Shown: one piece after another, positions 53,079 through 62,400 of the stretch
Layout: each line of letters begins with the position of its first letter
Position numbering within the stretch: the first letter of the stretch is position 1
NCBI GenBank assembly: GCA_028713285.1
Contig: JAQTOP010000003.1
Span: 25,581-89,580, forward strand
Source of the DNA: Terrimicrobiaceae bacterium
Lineage (GTDB): Bacteria > Verrucomicrobiota > Verrucomicrobiia > Chthoniobacterales > JAATET01
Length of the DNA stretch: 64,000 nucleotides
Reading direction: 5' to 3'
Position numbers and translations under genes: made by a program
The notes under the pieces: generated by a model
Seen by the model: the letters and a program-made list of their open reading frames with translations, nothing else
Databases searched by the model: none
What the model was told of the DNA's origin: nothing

Positions 53079-53089
53079 TTGTCCTGCAA
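53068..53089. repeat. Tandem 11-bp repeat over the integrase start
   Basis: TTTGTCCTGCA occurs twice head to tail, spanning the ATG at 53078. It duplicates codons 1-4 in the upstream leader and could be a recombinase arm-type site or a regulatory site. Confidence 0.5.
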
Positions 53090-53127
53090 GGCGTTTTTTA
53101 CGGAATTTACTCTGTTACACCTACGTT

Positions 53128-53150
53128 TTCGAGTCCCGTCGGTCACCCCA
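53128..53150 (+). other. Probable attR: 3' end of a tRNA gene
   Basis: TTCGAGT is a standard T-loop and CCCGTCGGTCACCCCA supplies the T-stem 3' strand, acceptor 3' strand and CCA; a T-rich run follows. The T-stem 5' strand just before it (ACGTT) mismatches twice, so identity begins at the T-loop and no full tRNA exists here. This is the pattern left when an integrase uses the 3' end of a tRNA gene, with the intact copy expected at the left end outside the window. Confidence 0.6.
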
Positions 53151-53281
53151 TTCTTTTTCCGAGGCCAATTCGAGCGCTGACTCGAGGCCCCCTCCCGAGT
53201 CTCATGGCATTTCAATACCCACCGATTCCACCTTTTCCGCACAGGTCATCGTCACTGACCGGCGCTTGACGATATCCAGGC

Positions 53282-54919
53282 TCAGATTTTCGCCGCGCGA
53301 TACTTCTCCGGCAGCGCGGCCAGCAGCTCGCCCTTCGGCGTGCGCTCGCAGTATTCGCTGAAGGATTCGTCGCCCCGCTTCTTTTCGGAATAGGCGCGCA
53401 ACAGCGCGTCGATGACGATGTCCGCATCCGCAGCGAGGATTTTGCCGCGAAGCAATTCGTTGAACCGCCGGCCTTCACCGAGCCTGCCCCCAACGAACAT
53501 GTCGTAGGCGTCCACCATTCTGCCATCGACCTTTGTCTTTGCGCCGCGAAAGCCGATGTCGGCGATCTGATGCTGCCCGCAGCTCGATGGGCAGCCGCTG
53601 AAATGGACACGAATTTTGCCCTGATACCAGCCGCTGCGCCACTCGAGCTGATCCACGAGGTCGATCATGCGGTTTTTCGTCTCGGCGACGGCAAGGTTGC
53701 AAAACTCGATGCCGGTGCAGGAGACGCAGCCCTTGCGGAAATTACTCGGTTCATAGTCGAGGCCCTGCGCGAGCATCTCCGCCTTGAGCCCGGCGAGATT
53801 CTCCCCGGGCACGTTCGGAATCACAAGGTTCTGCTTGTTGGTGAAGCGGATGAACGCCTTGCCCGGTTCGCAATACTTCGCGGCGAGCTCGCCGACGGTG
53901 GCGAGGACGCCGTTGCGCAGGCGCCCGCCGGAAAAGCAGACGCCCACCCAGTGCAGGCCGGGCTCCTTCTGCATGTGGATACCCATGTGGTCGCTCTCCT
54001 GGTCGCGCGGAAAAACGAAATCCGTATGCCGCTCGAGCGCATGGCCCAGCCTGGTCTCCACTTCGGCCAGGATGCGCTCGACACCCCAATCGGCCACGAG
54101 GAACTTGAACCGCGCGCGGTTGCGCTTCGCGCGATAGCCTTCGTCGCGGAAAACCTCGCTCACCGCCTTCGTCACAGGCCACGCTTGCCCGGGCGCGATC
54201 CAGACCGGCATCACCTGCGCGAGATGCGGCGCGGAAGAGAGTCCCCCACCCACCTTCACGCCGTAACCGGCCTCGCCGCGAGAATTGACCAGGCCGAACA
54301 TGCCGAGGCAGTTGATGTCGGGCTGCGTGCAATGGATGGGGCAGCCGCTGATCGAGATTTTATACTTGCGCGGCAGGTTCGAGAAATCGCGGTTGTTCGT
54401 GAGGTGGCGGTTGATTTCGATGAGTTGCGGCGTGGCGTCGAGAATTTCGTGCGGATTGAGCCCGCTCACGGGGCACCCGCAGACGTTGCGCGTGTCGTCG
54501 CCGCACGCGCCGCTGGTCGTCATACCCACCCTCTCGAGTGCGTCGAAAATGGGCGGAATGTCCTCGATGCGCAGCCAGTGGAACTGGATCGTCTGGCGCG
54601 TGGTAATATCGCAAAGGCCGTGGGCGTATTCGTCGGCGATCTGCGAGAGCACCCGCGCCTGATCCGGCGCAACCCTGCCGCCGGGCACCTTTGTGCGCAT
54701 CATGAAGTAGCCGCCGTCCTTCGGCTTCTGCCGGTAAACGCCATACCACTTCATGCGATCGAAATCGCCCTCCGGGATCGCGGCGAACCCCAGTTTCGCG
54801 TAACGATAAATGTCGTGAATGACGTCGAGGCCGTCCTTGTCGAGCTTGAGTTGCTCGGCGGCGTTGACCTCGATGAGACCTTGTTTGACGGCGGAGTAGT
54901 TGGGATGGATATCGATCAT
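53282..54919 (-). CDS. nirA: Siroheme nitrite/sulfite reductase (ferredoxin type)
   Basis: A 545-residue two-domain reductase. The four cysteines that bind the 4Fe-4S cluster and siroheme are CTGIEFC near 397-403 and GCPSSCG near 440. Pairs of NirBeta and ferredoxin-like domains are present (GVYRQKPKDGGYFMMRTKVPGG and TRQTIQFHWL are typical). The ATG at 54919 fits the family. Sequence style favours assimilatory ferredoxin-nitrite reductase over sulfite reductase, but this cannot be fully settled by eye. First chromosomal gene after the ICE. Confidence 0.85.
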   Translation of the reverse strand: MIDIHPNYSAVKQGLIEVNAAEQLKLDKDGLDVIHDIYRYAKLGFAAIPEGDFDRMKWYGVYRQKPKDGGYFMMRTKVPGGRVAPDQARVLSQIADEYAHGLCDITTRQTIQFHWLRIEDIPPIFDALERVGMTTSGACGDDTRNVCGCPVSGLNPHEILDATPQLIEINRHLTNNRDFSNLPRKYKISISGCPIHCTQPDINCLGMFGLVNSRGEAGYGVKVGGGLSSAPHLAQVMPVWIAPGQAWPVTKAVSEVFRDEGYRAKRNRARFKFLVADWGVERILAEVETRLGHALERHTDFVFPRDQESDHMGIHMQKEPGLHWVGVCFSGGRLRNGVLATVGELAAKYCEPGKAFIRFTNKQNLVIPNVPGENLAGLKAEMLAQGLDYEPSNFRKGCVSCTGIEFCNLAVAETKNRMIDLVDQLEWRSGWYQGKIRVHFSGCPSSCGQHQIADIGFRGAKTKVDGRMVDAYDMFVGGRLGEGRRFNELLRGKILAADADIVIDALLRAYSEKKRGDESFSEYCERTPKGELLAALPEKYRAAKI

Positions 54920-55039
54920 CGGGATCGGAAGATGGCTGCGACGGCAAAACGGATGTCTGGAACCGCACCGCAGGTTGACAAACCACGTTCCGTGCGCCAC
55001 TTATCCCCGTCAAGCAAACCCTCGGCAGAATCCTTGATT

Positions 55040-55678
55040 ATGACCCGGAATCGCACCGCCTTTACGCTGATCGAGTTGCTCGTCGTGGTGGCAATCATCG
55101 GCATCCTTGCCAGCCTCATTTTCGCCCTTGTCCCGAATATGCTCAAGCGAGGCCGGGAAAGCGCCTCGCTCAACAACCTGCGGCAGCTCGGCGCCGGGGT
55201 GCAACTTTACGCGAACGACAACGACATGGCGATGCCGCGAAGAGTCCAGACCGGCGACAAATGGCCCATCCTGCTCCATGAGTATTTGACGGACGTCAAG
55301 GTGTTTGCCGAACCGGGAGACCCGCGCAATTTCCTGCACAGGCAGGGCGCCACCCCGTTGCAAAACGCCCGGAACGAATCCAGCTACATCATGAACGGCT
55401 ACAATGACGTCGGGGCCTATCAGGATGAGAGCGTATCGATTCGAATCAACGCTCTGGACAAACCGAGCGACACCATTTTAATGGCCCCGCAAAAGGAACC
55501 TGGAAACTTTTACATGGACACGGTGGAAGGAAACGAGGTCCTCATCAATACGCGCCTTTTCGGAACGGGCTGCACCTATCTCTTCGCCGACGGCTCTTCG
55601 CGCTTCATCGAGGAAAAGGAATACAACCGATTGAACGCGGGCGATTACCTTTGGAAGGTTCGCAAGACCCAGCAGTAG
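55040..55678 (+). CDS. Type II secretion/pilin-like pseudopilin, 212 aa
   Basis: A 212-residue prepilin-like protein. The cleavage/methylation motif is FTLIELLVVVAIIGILASL in the first 25 residues, and the C-terminal part has LFADGSSRFIEEKEY, as in the many DUF1559-like/GspG-like proteins of Verrucomicrobiota and Planctomycetes. ATG at 55040. Divergent from nirA by 120 bases. Confidence 0.88.
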   Translation: MTRNRTAFTLIELLVVVAIIGILASLIFALVPNMLKRGRESASLNNLRQLGAGVQLYANDNDMAMPRRVQTGDKWPILLHEYLTDVKVFAEPGDPRNFLHRQGATPLQNARNESSYIMNGYNDVGAYQDESVSIRINALDKPSDTILMAPQKEPGNFYMDTVEGNEVLINTRLFGTGCTYLFADGSSRFIEEKEYNRLNAGDYLWKVRKTQQ

Positions 55679-55700
55679 CGCCCGCTGCCGCCGGAGAAGC

Positions 55701-57890
55701 TCATCGCACGAGCGCCTTCAGGTGCTCGAGCAGGCCGGAGCAGCGGCCCTTGACCGTCTGATTTCTCACCGCCGCCCCGAGGGCGCGCTTTTGACCGACA
55801 AGCACGACGAGCCGCCGCCCGCGCGTCACTGCCGTGTAGAGCAGGTTGCGCTGGAGGAGGACGTATTGCTCCATCGCAAGGGGCACGATGACGCACGGAT
55901 ACTCCGAGCCCTGGCTCTTATGCACTGTGATCGCGAAGGCCGGGGCGAGTTCATCCAGCTCGCCGAAATCGTAGCCAACCGTCCGTTCGTCAAAACGCAC
56001 GCGCACCTCGCGTTCCCCGGCATCCACCCATTCGATGCGGCCGATGTCGCCATTGAAGACATCCTTGTCATAGTTGTTGCGCGTCTGGATGACCTTGTCG
56101 CCGGCACGATACGTGACGCCGAATCGCTCGACTTCCATGTCGTCGCCGCGCGCGGGATTCAGCGCATCCTGCAGCCGGGCGTTCAGATTGCGCACGCCGA
56201 GCGTGCCGCGATTCATCGGCGCCAGCACCTGAATGTCCCGCAGCGGATCGAGGCCGAACTTCGCCGGGATGCGCGTGCTTACGAGTTCCAGCAGCGTCTC
56301 CAGCGCATCCTCCGGCGTCTCGCGGTCGATGAAAAAGAAATCGCCGCGCCCGTCCGCCGCGAGTTCCGGCAGATGGCCGGCATTGATAGCGTGCGCGCTC
56401 GTCACGATGGAGCTGCCGCCCTCCTGCCGGAAGACGACGTCGAGCTTCACGCACGGCGCGGTGGCGATAAGATCGCGCAGCACGAGGCCAGGCCCGACGC
56501 TCGGCAACTGCTCTGGATCGCCGACGAGCAGCAGATTGCCGCCGCGCGGCATCGCCCGCAAAAACCGCGCCATGAGCGGCACATCGACCATTGAGACCTC
56601 GTCCATCACGAACAAATCCCCCTCCAGCGGCGTGTTCTCGTCGCGACGGAAACCCCCGCCGGGCGACGGCTCGAGCAGGCGGTGGATCGTCTTCGCTTCG
56701 AGGCCGGTCGATTCCGCGAGCCGCTTCGCCGCGCGGCCCGTCGGGGCGCACAGCATGCAGCGCACATTTTTTGCCCGCAGGATTTTCAGCACCGAGTTGA
56801 GCAGCGTCGTCTTTCCGACGCCCGGGCCGCCCGTGATCACGGCGAGGCTTCGATTGAGCGCGAGCCGAAGCGCCTCCGCCTGCGAGACCGCAAGCACCTT
56901 GCCCGTTCTCTCCTGCACCCAGGCGAGCGCCCGCTCGACATCGATCGACGGGTAGCCCGCCGAAACCCGCGCCGAGAGCCGGCCGATCCGCTCCGCGATG
57001 AGAATCTCCGCCTTGCGCAACGCGGGAGCGAAGATCAACTCCGCGCCGTAGATCCGATCCGTCTCGAGGCCGCCGCGCGCGATCTCCGCCACCAGCACCT
57101 CCTCCGCCCGCTCGTTCTCGACCGAGAGAAGCTTCGCGGCGGATTCCACGAGCGTTTCGCGCGGCAGCGCGCAATGTCCCTCGTCCGTCGCGGCGGCGAG
57201 CACGTGCGCGAGCCCGGCGCGCACGCGCAGGAGCGAGTCACCCGCGAGCCCGAGCCGCTCGGCGATGAGGTCGGCGGATTGGAACCCGATGCCGTGAATG
57301 TCGCGGGCGAGGCAATACGGGTCGGTGCGAATGCGTTCGATGGCCTCGGCGCCGTAGGTCTTGAAAATGCGCACTGCGCGGCTGGCGCTGATCCCGTGGG
57401 CGTGGAGGAACACCATGATCTCGCGCACCACGCGCTGATCGGCCCACGCCTGCTTGATCGCCCGCCGCCGCTCCGCACCGATGCCACCCACCTCCTGCAG
57501 GCGCGCGGATTGATTTTCGATGATGTCGAACACCTGCTCGCCAAACCTCTCGACGAGCTTCTTCGCATAGACCGGCCCGATGCCACGGATGAGCCCGCTC
57601 GCGAGGTATTTCTCGATCCCCTCGCGCGAATCGGGTGGCTGCGTCTCGATATGGTCTGCGCGAAATTGCGGCCCGTGCTCGCGGTCGCGCGTCCATTTTC
57701 CCTCCGCCGTGATCCACTCGCCGGGGGTCACCGCAGCGACTGAACCCACGATCGGCACGAGCTCCCGGCGCCCGCGCACCTTCACACGCAGGACGGCGAA
57801 GCCGGTCTCCTCGTTGTGAAACGTCACCCGCTCGATGAGCCCGCGCAACGCGTCCGAGGCGCCGTCGCGCGGGTCGGGGTGCATGGCCAT
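55701..57890 (-). CDS. recD2: RecD2-type ATP-dependent DNA helicase
   Basis: A 729-residue helicase with an N-terminal OB-like and helix-hairpin-helix part (IEKYLASGLIRGIGPVYAKKLV), a Walker A GGPGVGKTTLLNS near residue 350, the VMDEVSMVD motif II, a UvrD-like C-terminal domain (AFAITVHKSQGSEYPCVI) and the TAVTRGRRLVVLVG end. It translocates 5' to 3' in repair. The ATG at 57890 is the first sensible Met; longer frames lie in rsmI. It follows rsmI by 13 bases. Confidence 0.93.
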   Translation of the reverse strand: MAMHPDPRDGASDALRGLIERVTFHNEETGFAVLRVKVRGRRELVPIVGSVAAVTPGEWITAEGKWTRDREHGPQFRADHIETQPPDSREGIEKYLASGLIRGIGPVYAKKLVERFGEQVFDIIENQSARLQEVGGIGAERRRAIKQAWADQRVVREIMVFLHAHGISASRAVRIFKTYGAEAIERIRTDPYCLARDIHGIGFQSADLIAERLGLAGDSLLRVRAGLAHVLAAATDEGHCALPRETLVESAAKLLSVENERAEEVLVAEIARGGLETDRIYGAELIFAPALRKAEILIAERIGRLSARVSAGYPSIDVERALAWVQERTGKVLAVSQAEALRLALNRSLAVITGGPGVGKTTLLNSVLKILRAKNVRCMLCAPTGRAAKRLAESTGLEAKTIHRLLEPSPGGGFRRDENTPLEGDLFVMDEVSMVDVPLMARFLRAMPRGGNLLLVGDPEQLPSVGPGLVLRDLIATAPCVKLDVVFRQEGGSSIVTSAHAINAGHLPELAADGRGDFFFIDRETPEDALETLLELVSTRIPAKFGLDPLRDIQVLAPMNRGTLGVRNLNARLQDALNPARGDDMEVERFGVTYRAGDKVIQTRNNYDKDVFNGDIGRIEWVDAGEREVRVRFDERTVGYDFGELDELAPAFAITVHKSQGSEYPCVIVPLAMEQYVLLQRNLLYTAVTRGRRLVVLVGQKRALGAAVRNQTVKGRCSGLLEHLKALVR

Positions 57891-57903
57891 CGTGTTGACG
57901 CGC

Positions 57904-58617
57904 CTATGCCGGGGCAGCCTGCCGAGCGGCGAGCTTCGCGCGACGGGCGGCGGCGTCCGCGCCTTCGACCAACAGGCAGATTTCGCCCTTTGGCGGATGC
58001 GCCATGTAGTGCGCGACGAGCGCCGCAGGCTGGCCACGCCGATATTCCTCGAACTTTTTCGTGAGTTCGCGGGCGACGCAGACGAGCCGCGCCGGCGCCG
58101 CTTCTGCGAGTGTCGCGAGCGATTTGAGCAGACGGTGCGGCGATTCGTAGAAGATCGAGGTGGCGTTGCGGGACACGGCTGCGGCGATTTCCGCCTGCCG
58201 CTGGCCGGACTTCACGGGCAGAAATCCGCCGAAATAAAATGCGTCCGTGTCGAGGCCGGAACCGACGAGCGCCGTAATGACCGCGCACGGTCCCGGCAGC
58301 ACGGTGTAGGCAAGCCCGGCTTCCGCGCAGGCCCGCACGAGGCGCACGCCGGGATCGGAAATCGACGGCGTGCCGGCGTCGGTGATGAGGGCGACCGTCG
58401 CTCCGGCAAGCAGCCGCTCGAGGAGCTCGGCGGTTCGCATGGCCTCGTTGTGTTCGTGAAAGCTCACCAGCGGCCTGCCGATGCCGTGGTGCTGCATCAG
58501 GATGCCCGAGTGCCGCGTGTCCTCGGCGGCGATCACATCGGCGGACTCCAGCACCTCGCGCGCCCGGAGCGTGAGGTCACCAAGATTGCCGATGGGCGTC
58601 GGGACGACGAAGAGCAT
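57904..58617 (-). CDS. rsmI: 16S rRNA (cytidine-1402-2'-O)-methyltransferase
   Basis: A 237-residue enzyme of the SIROHEME-synthase-like methyltransferase fold. Signatures are TPIGNLGDLTLRAREVL, AAEDTRHSGIL, TDAGTPSISDPG and PGPCAVITALVGSGL. It modifies the P-site region of 16S rRNA. The short C-terminal domain is reduced, but the core is complete. Confidence 0.93.
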   Translation of the reverse strand: MLFVVPTPIGNLGDLTLRAREVLESADVIAAEDTRHSGILMQHHGIGRPLVSFHEHNEAMRTAELLERLLAGATVALITDAGTPSISDPGVRLVRACAEAGLAYTVLPGPCAVITALVGSGLDTDAFYFGGFLPVKSGQRQAEIAAAVSRNATSIFYESPHRLLKSLATLAEAAPARLVCVARELTKKFEEYRRGQPAALVAHYMAHPPKGEICLLVEGADAAARRAKLAARQAAPA

Positions 58618-58694
58618 TTTGGATTCTGGATTTCGGACTTTGGATTTGGCAAGGACGGCTCAATCCAAAACGCGAAACCGCAAGTCCAAGATCA

Positions 58695-59204
58695 TCAGAA
58701 GCCTTCGCTGACCGCGCCGCAGATATCGACCGCCACCTTCTGGATGGCGGTCACGATGGCCTGCTGCTCGTCAACCTGGAGGTCGCCATTCGTGAAGAAT
58801 GGGGCGTTCGTGGTGACGCTGCCGGCGAGGATCTTCGCGCCGGTGACGCGGTCCACCAACTCGTATTGAACGCGCAGGCGGAGGTTGAATTGCTTGGTCG
58901 CGAGCACGTTCGAGAGAACGGCGCGGGCCTGGGTCTGGTCCACTTCCTCCAGGGTGCAGTAGAGAACGGCGTCAGCGCGGTCGTCGGGAACGATCTCATA
59001 GGTGCCATCCTGCTGGAATTGCTTGATCGTCGTGTCCGCCATGAGCACCTCCACATTCGGCTGGAAGGTCTTGTTCTTGAAGGTCGGGATCGCGATCTTC
59101 GTGACGTTTTGCAGGATCGCAGGCTTGGCCGCGCCGAGCCGGTATCCGCACCCGGTGAGGGCGGCGAACGCGATGCAGGCTAGCAGGACGGCGGAAATTC
59201 TCAT
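58695..59204 (-). CDS. lptE: LPS-assembly lipoprotein LptE-like
   Basis: A 169-residue lipoprotein (lipobox AALTGCGYRLG) with a domain typical of LptE in Verrucomicrobiota and Planctomycetes (KIAIPTFKNKTFQPNVEVLMADTTIKQF). It would plug LptD to insert LPS in the outer membrane. It overlaps the bamD-like gene by ATGA. Confidence 0.85.
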   Translation of the reverse strand: MRISAVLLACIAFAALTGCGYRLGAAKPAILQNVTKIAIPTFKNKTFQPNVEVLMADTTIKQFQQDGTYEIVPDDRADAVLYCTLEEVDQTQARAVLSNVLATKQFNLRLRVQYELVDRVTGAKILAGSVTTNAPFFTNGDLQVDEQQAIVTAIQKVAVDICGAVSEGF

Positions 59205-60475
59205 CGGGTGGGCAGGCTGGGTTCCACGGCCGGGAGCGGCTTCACGTCGTCCACCGAAGTGCGCATTTTCGGCTCCTTCGCGGGCAGTTCGTCGGGCACG
59301 ATGTCGCGTTTCGGCGGCCCGGCATAGTCGGAGAGGGCGGAGGTTTCGACCTGGGCCTGGAGGCGGCGCCGGAGCGCGGCCTTCTCGCCGGTCTCCGCCT
59401 TCTCGGGCCCCGTGCGCAGGGCGTCGTCGCCGTATTGACTGCGCAGCTCCTCGATGCGGGACTTCGACAGGCCCGCCTCCTTGCTCTGCGGCTGGCGCCG
59501 GATCACGTCGTTGTAGTAAATGACCGAGGACTTGAGATCGCGGCTGAACTCGTAAAATCGCGCGATGCGATAAATGTCGTCGGCCTCCTGCCCGCCGAGC
59601 TTCGCGAGATTTTCATGCGCCTGCGGAGCCTTTTCGCTGTTCGGATACTCGATGAGAAAATCCTCGAAGGTGTTGCGCGCCTGGACGAGCGAGGAGAGGT
59701 CCTGCGAATACTGGGCAAAGCCGATTCGCAAATAGACGTAGCCGATCTGATAAAGCGCGTCGTCGCAAACATCGCTGTTCGGATAGGTGTCGAGAACCTT
59801 CTGGTAGGCCTTGATCGCCTCGAAGGGCTGGCTCTGCTTCTCGTAGGCGAGGCCGAGATTGAACTGGGCAACCGGGGCATATTTGCTGAAGGGAGCATTC
59901 GCGAGGATGTTGGCATACATTTCCTGCGCGCGCCGGGCGGAGCTGCCAATGGGAATGCCGAGGAATTTCTGCGGGCGCCCCTGGAGATATTGATTTGCGA
60001 TGGCGACCTGCGCGGCGACGGCGCGCTCGAAGTTCGGCGTGTCGGGATATTTTGACAGAAGCGCCTGATAGGCGTTGAAGGCGCGGGAGAGGTCGCCCTG
60101 CGCTTCGAGCAATTCCGCAAGGCGGTATTGCGCATTCCCCGCCTCGGGGGCGAGCGGATATTTCTTGAGCGCGTGCTGGTAACCCTCGATCGCCGCGCCG
60201 CCCGAGCCGGATTCATCGGCGCTGCGCGCTTCGGAATACATCGCCGTCGCCGCGGCGGCGTCGGAGGCCGATTGCGGGGGATTGCGCTTGGGCTTCGGCG
60301 TGGGGGTCGGCGTGGCACTCGCGTAGTCCTGCGCCGCATCCCGGGCGGCCGTTTGCGCGTCCTGCTGAGGGCCCTCCTGCGCGCCGGCGGTATTCGGAAA
60401 ACCTGCGGCCAGAGCGAGGATCGCCGTCGAAATCAACGCGCGCCGTGCGCTCAGGGTGCCAATACCGCGGAACAT
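59201..60475 (-). CDS. BamD-like outer-membrane assembly TPR protein, 424 aa
   Basis: A 424-residue protein with an N-terminal signal-like stretch (ALISTAILALAAGFPNTAGA; no lipobox Cys), then low-complexity text, then five or six tetratricopeptide repeats (about 100-345; for example NAQYRLAELLEAQGDLSRAFNAY). The spacing resembles BamD/YfiO. A proline-rich tail follows. It is coupled to lptE, so the two genes form an envelope-assembly unit. BamD is the best guess; a generic TPR secretion factor is the alternative. Confidence 0.75.
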   Translation of the reverse strand: MFRGIGTLSARRALISTAILALAAGFPNTAGAQEGPQQDAQTAARDAAQDYASATPTPTPKPKRNPPQSASDAAAATAMYSEARSADESGSGGAAIEGYQHALKKYPLAPEAGNAQYRLAELLEAQGDLSRAFNAYQALLSKYPDTPNFERAVAAQVAIANQYLQGRPQKFLGIPIGSSARRAQEMYANILANAPFSKYAPVAQFNLGLAYEKQSQPFEAIKAYQKVLDTYPNSDVCDDALYQIGYVYLRIGFAQYSQDLSSLVQARNTFEDFLIEYPNSEKAPQAHENLAKLGGQEADDIYRIARFYEFSRDLKSSVIYYNDVIRRQPQSKEAGLSKSRIEELRSQYGDDALRTGPEKAETGEKAALRRRLQAQVETSALSDYAGPPKRDIVPDELPAKEPKMRTSVDDVKPLPAVEPSLPTR

Positions 60476-60644
60476 GTGGAGGGTGAACGTATTGAGTGCC
60501 GAATGGGGCGTCAAGGGAACGATGGTCGGCTGTGGAAGCGCCCTTGCGCGAGGCGCGCAGCCCGTAAAGCAAAGCACCGGCGGGCGGTTCCCTTGCGGGA
60601 CGCGCCAGTCGCCGGTGGATTCGCAGATGATGCCAACGGAATGA

Positions 60645-61148
60645 CTATTCCTCGTCGGTCTTCTTCTTCGCGGTCTTTTTTTCCGGCCTTACCCCCTCGG
60701 TCGCATTCTCAGCCGCAACGGCGGCCTTTTTTGGAGCTGCCTTTTTCGCGGCGGGCTTTTTTTCCTCGACCGCGGGCGCCTCGATCTCGATCGGCGAGTC
60801 CACCCACTCGATGTAGGCCATCGGCGCGGAGTCGCTCTGGCGCGGCCCGAGCTTCACGATGCGCGTGTAGCCGCCGGCTCGCGAGGCGGCGCGGGGCGCG
60901 ACCACTTCGAAGAGTTTTTTGACGGCGTCCTTCTGGCCGAGGTAGGAGACCGCGAGGCGGCGGGCATGGAGGTCGCCGCGCTTCCCGAGGGTGAGCATTC
61001 TTTCCGCGAAGGGGCGGACGGCCTTGGCTTTGGCGAGCGTGGTCTTGATGCGCTGATGCACGATCAAACTCACGACCTGGTTCGCGAGGAGCGCGTCGCG
61101 GTGCGACGCGGTGCGCCCGAGTTTCACGGTTTTCTTACGATGTCTCAT
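60645..61148 (-). CDS. rplQ: 50S ribosomal protein L17 with a lysine-rich tail
   Basis: A 167-residue L17: the core is MRHRKKTVKLGRTASHRDALLANQVVSLIVHQRIKTT (residues 1-115), followed by a 50-residue Lys/Ala/Glu tail (APAVEEKKPAAKKAAPKK) not found in most bacteria. It follows rpoA by 17 bases, the universal order. Confidence 0.97.
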   Translation of the reverse strand: MRHRKKTVKLGRTASHRDALLANQVVSLIVHQRIKTTLAKAKAVRPFAERMLTLGKRGDLHARRLAVSYLGQKDAVKKLFEVVAPRAASRAGGYTRIVKLGPRQSDSAPMAYIEWVDSPIEIEAPAVEEKKPAAKKAAPKKAAVAAENATEGVRPEKKTAKKKTDEE

Positions 61149-61165
61149 GGAATGAAGGGATGGAC

Positions 61166-62176
61166 TTAGGCCTGAATTTCGGCAGGCAGGTCGATGAGGC
61201 CGGATTCAAACTTCATGCCGAGGCCGAGGCCGAGCTGGGTGAGTTTGTCCTTGATCTCGTTGAGCGACTTCTTGCCGAAGTTGCGATACTTGAGCATCTC
61301 CGCCTCGGACTTCTGCGCGAGCTGGCCGACGGTGGTGATGTTCGCGTTGTTCAGGCAATTCGCCGCGCGGACGGACAGCTCGATCTCGTTGACGCTCATG
61401 TTGAGGAGCTTCTTCAGGCGGCTGTTCTCCTGGCTGACCTCCTGCGGGGTCTCGTCGAACTCGACCTGCGTGTCGTCGTAATTCACGAATACGTCGAAAT
61501 GTTTGCGCAGGATGGCGGAGGCCTGGAGCAGCGCGTCGTCGGGCGTGATGCGTCCATCGGTCCAAACCTCGATGATAAGCTTGTCGTAGTCCGTGCGCTG
61601 GCCGACGCGGGTGTTTTCGACTGCGTATTTTACGCGGGTGACGGGCGAAAAGATCGAGTCGATGGCAATCACGCCGATCGGCATTTCGCCGCGCTTGTTC
61701 TCGTCCCCGGTCGCAAAGCCGCGGCCCACGCGCACCTCGAACTCGGCTTCGAACTTTTGCTTTTTGTCCAGCGTGCAGATGTGCTGCTCGGGGTTGAGCA
61801 CCGCGACCTGATTGCTCGCCGCGATGTCGCCGGCGGTGATCGCTCCTTCCCGGTTTACGGAAAGCGTGAGATTGCGAATGTCGCCGCTCTCGTGGGCCTT
61901 GAACTTGATTTTTTTGAGATTGAGGATGATGTCCACCACGTCCTCGACGACGCCGGGGAGACTGGTGAACTCGTGAGGTGCGCCCTCGATCTTCACCGAG
62001 GTGATCGCCGCGCCTTCGAGCGAGGAGAGGAGCACGCGGCGCAGGGAATTGCCGATGGTGTGCCCGTAACCGGCATCGAATGGCTCCGCGACAAATTTTC
62101 CGTAGGTTTCCGTGAGGGTGGCCTCGTCCCGCAAAAGGGACTTCGGCATTTCAAAACGACCGAGACGAACTGGCAT
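61166..62176 (-). CDS. rpoA: RNA polymerase alpha subunit
   Basis: A 336-residue alpha subunit: N-terminal dimerisation domain (EPFDAGYGHTIGNSLRRVLLSS), and the helix-hairpin-helix C-terminal domain (LSVRAANCLNNANITTVGQLA). Full length and no changes in the CTD DNA-binding helix. No rpsK/rpsD gene lies directly upstream; instead a 224-base gap and a PP2C gene. Confidence 0.98.
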   Translation of the reverse strand: MPVRLGRFEMPKSLLRDEATLTETYGKFVAEPFDAGYGHTIGNSLRRVLLSSLEGAAITSVKIEGAPHEFTSLPGVVEDVVDIILNLKKIKFKAHESGDIRNLTLSVNREGAITAGDIAASNQVAVLNPEQHICTLDKKQKFEAEFEVRVGRGFATGDENKRGEMPIGVIAIDSIFSPVTRVKYAVENTRVGQRTDYDKLIIEVWTDGRITPDDALLQASAILRKHFDVFVNYDDTQVEFDETPQEVSQENSRLKKLLNMSVNEIELSVRAANCLNNANITTVGQLAQKSEAEMLKYRNFGKKSLNEIKDKLTQLGLGLGMKFESGLIDLPAEIQA

Positions 62177-62400
62177 GATTTGGGATTGTAAACGTCGGCC
62201 CTGGACGAGCCGGCTTCACTGGATATTTGATTTCACCGGGTTCCCCCTGACGCGAACGGCGGTATGTCGAGGACATCCACCCAGGGACCAACGGCGAAAG
62301 ATTTTTTTGGTTCTTCGCGAGAGCCGGAAAACATGGCATTCGATTTCCCGTCCGTAAAGAAATATTTTCGCATTCTTCACCCGGCCGGAGGATGCGCGGA

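Noticed and set aside
53570..55039. Long plus-strand frame antisense to the nitrite reductase, continuous with the pseudopilin frame
   Set aside because: The minus-strand reductase has all cluster cysteines; the pseudopilin begins cleanly at 55040 with its prepilin motif.
56068..57174. Minus-strand 368-codon frame inside recD2
   Set aside because: Alanine/arginine-rich shadow of the helicase in another frame, no domain.
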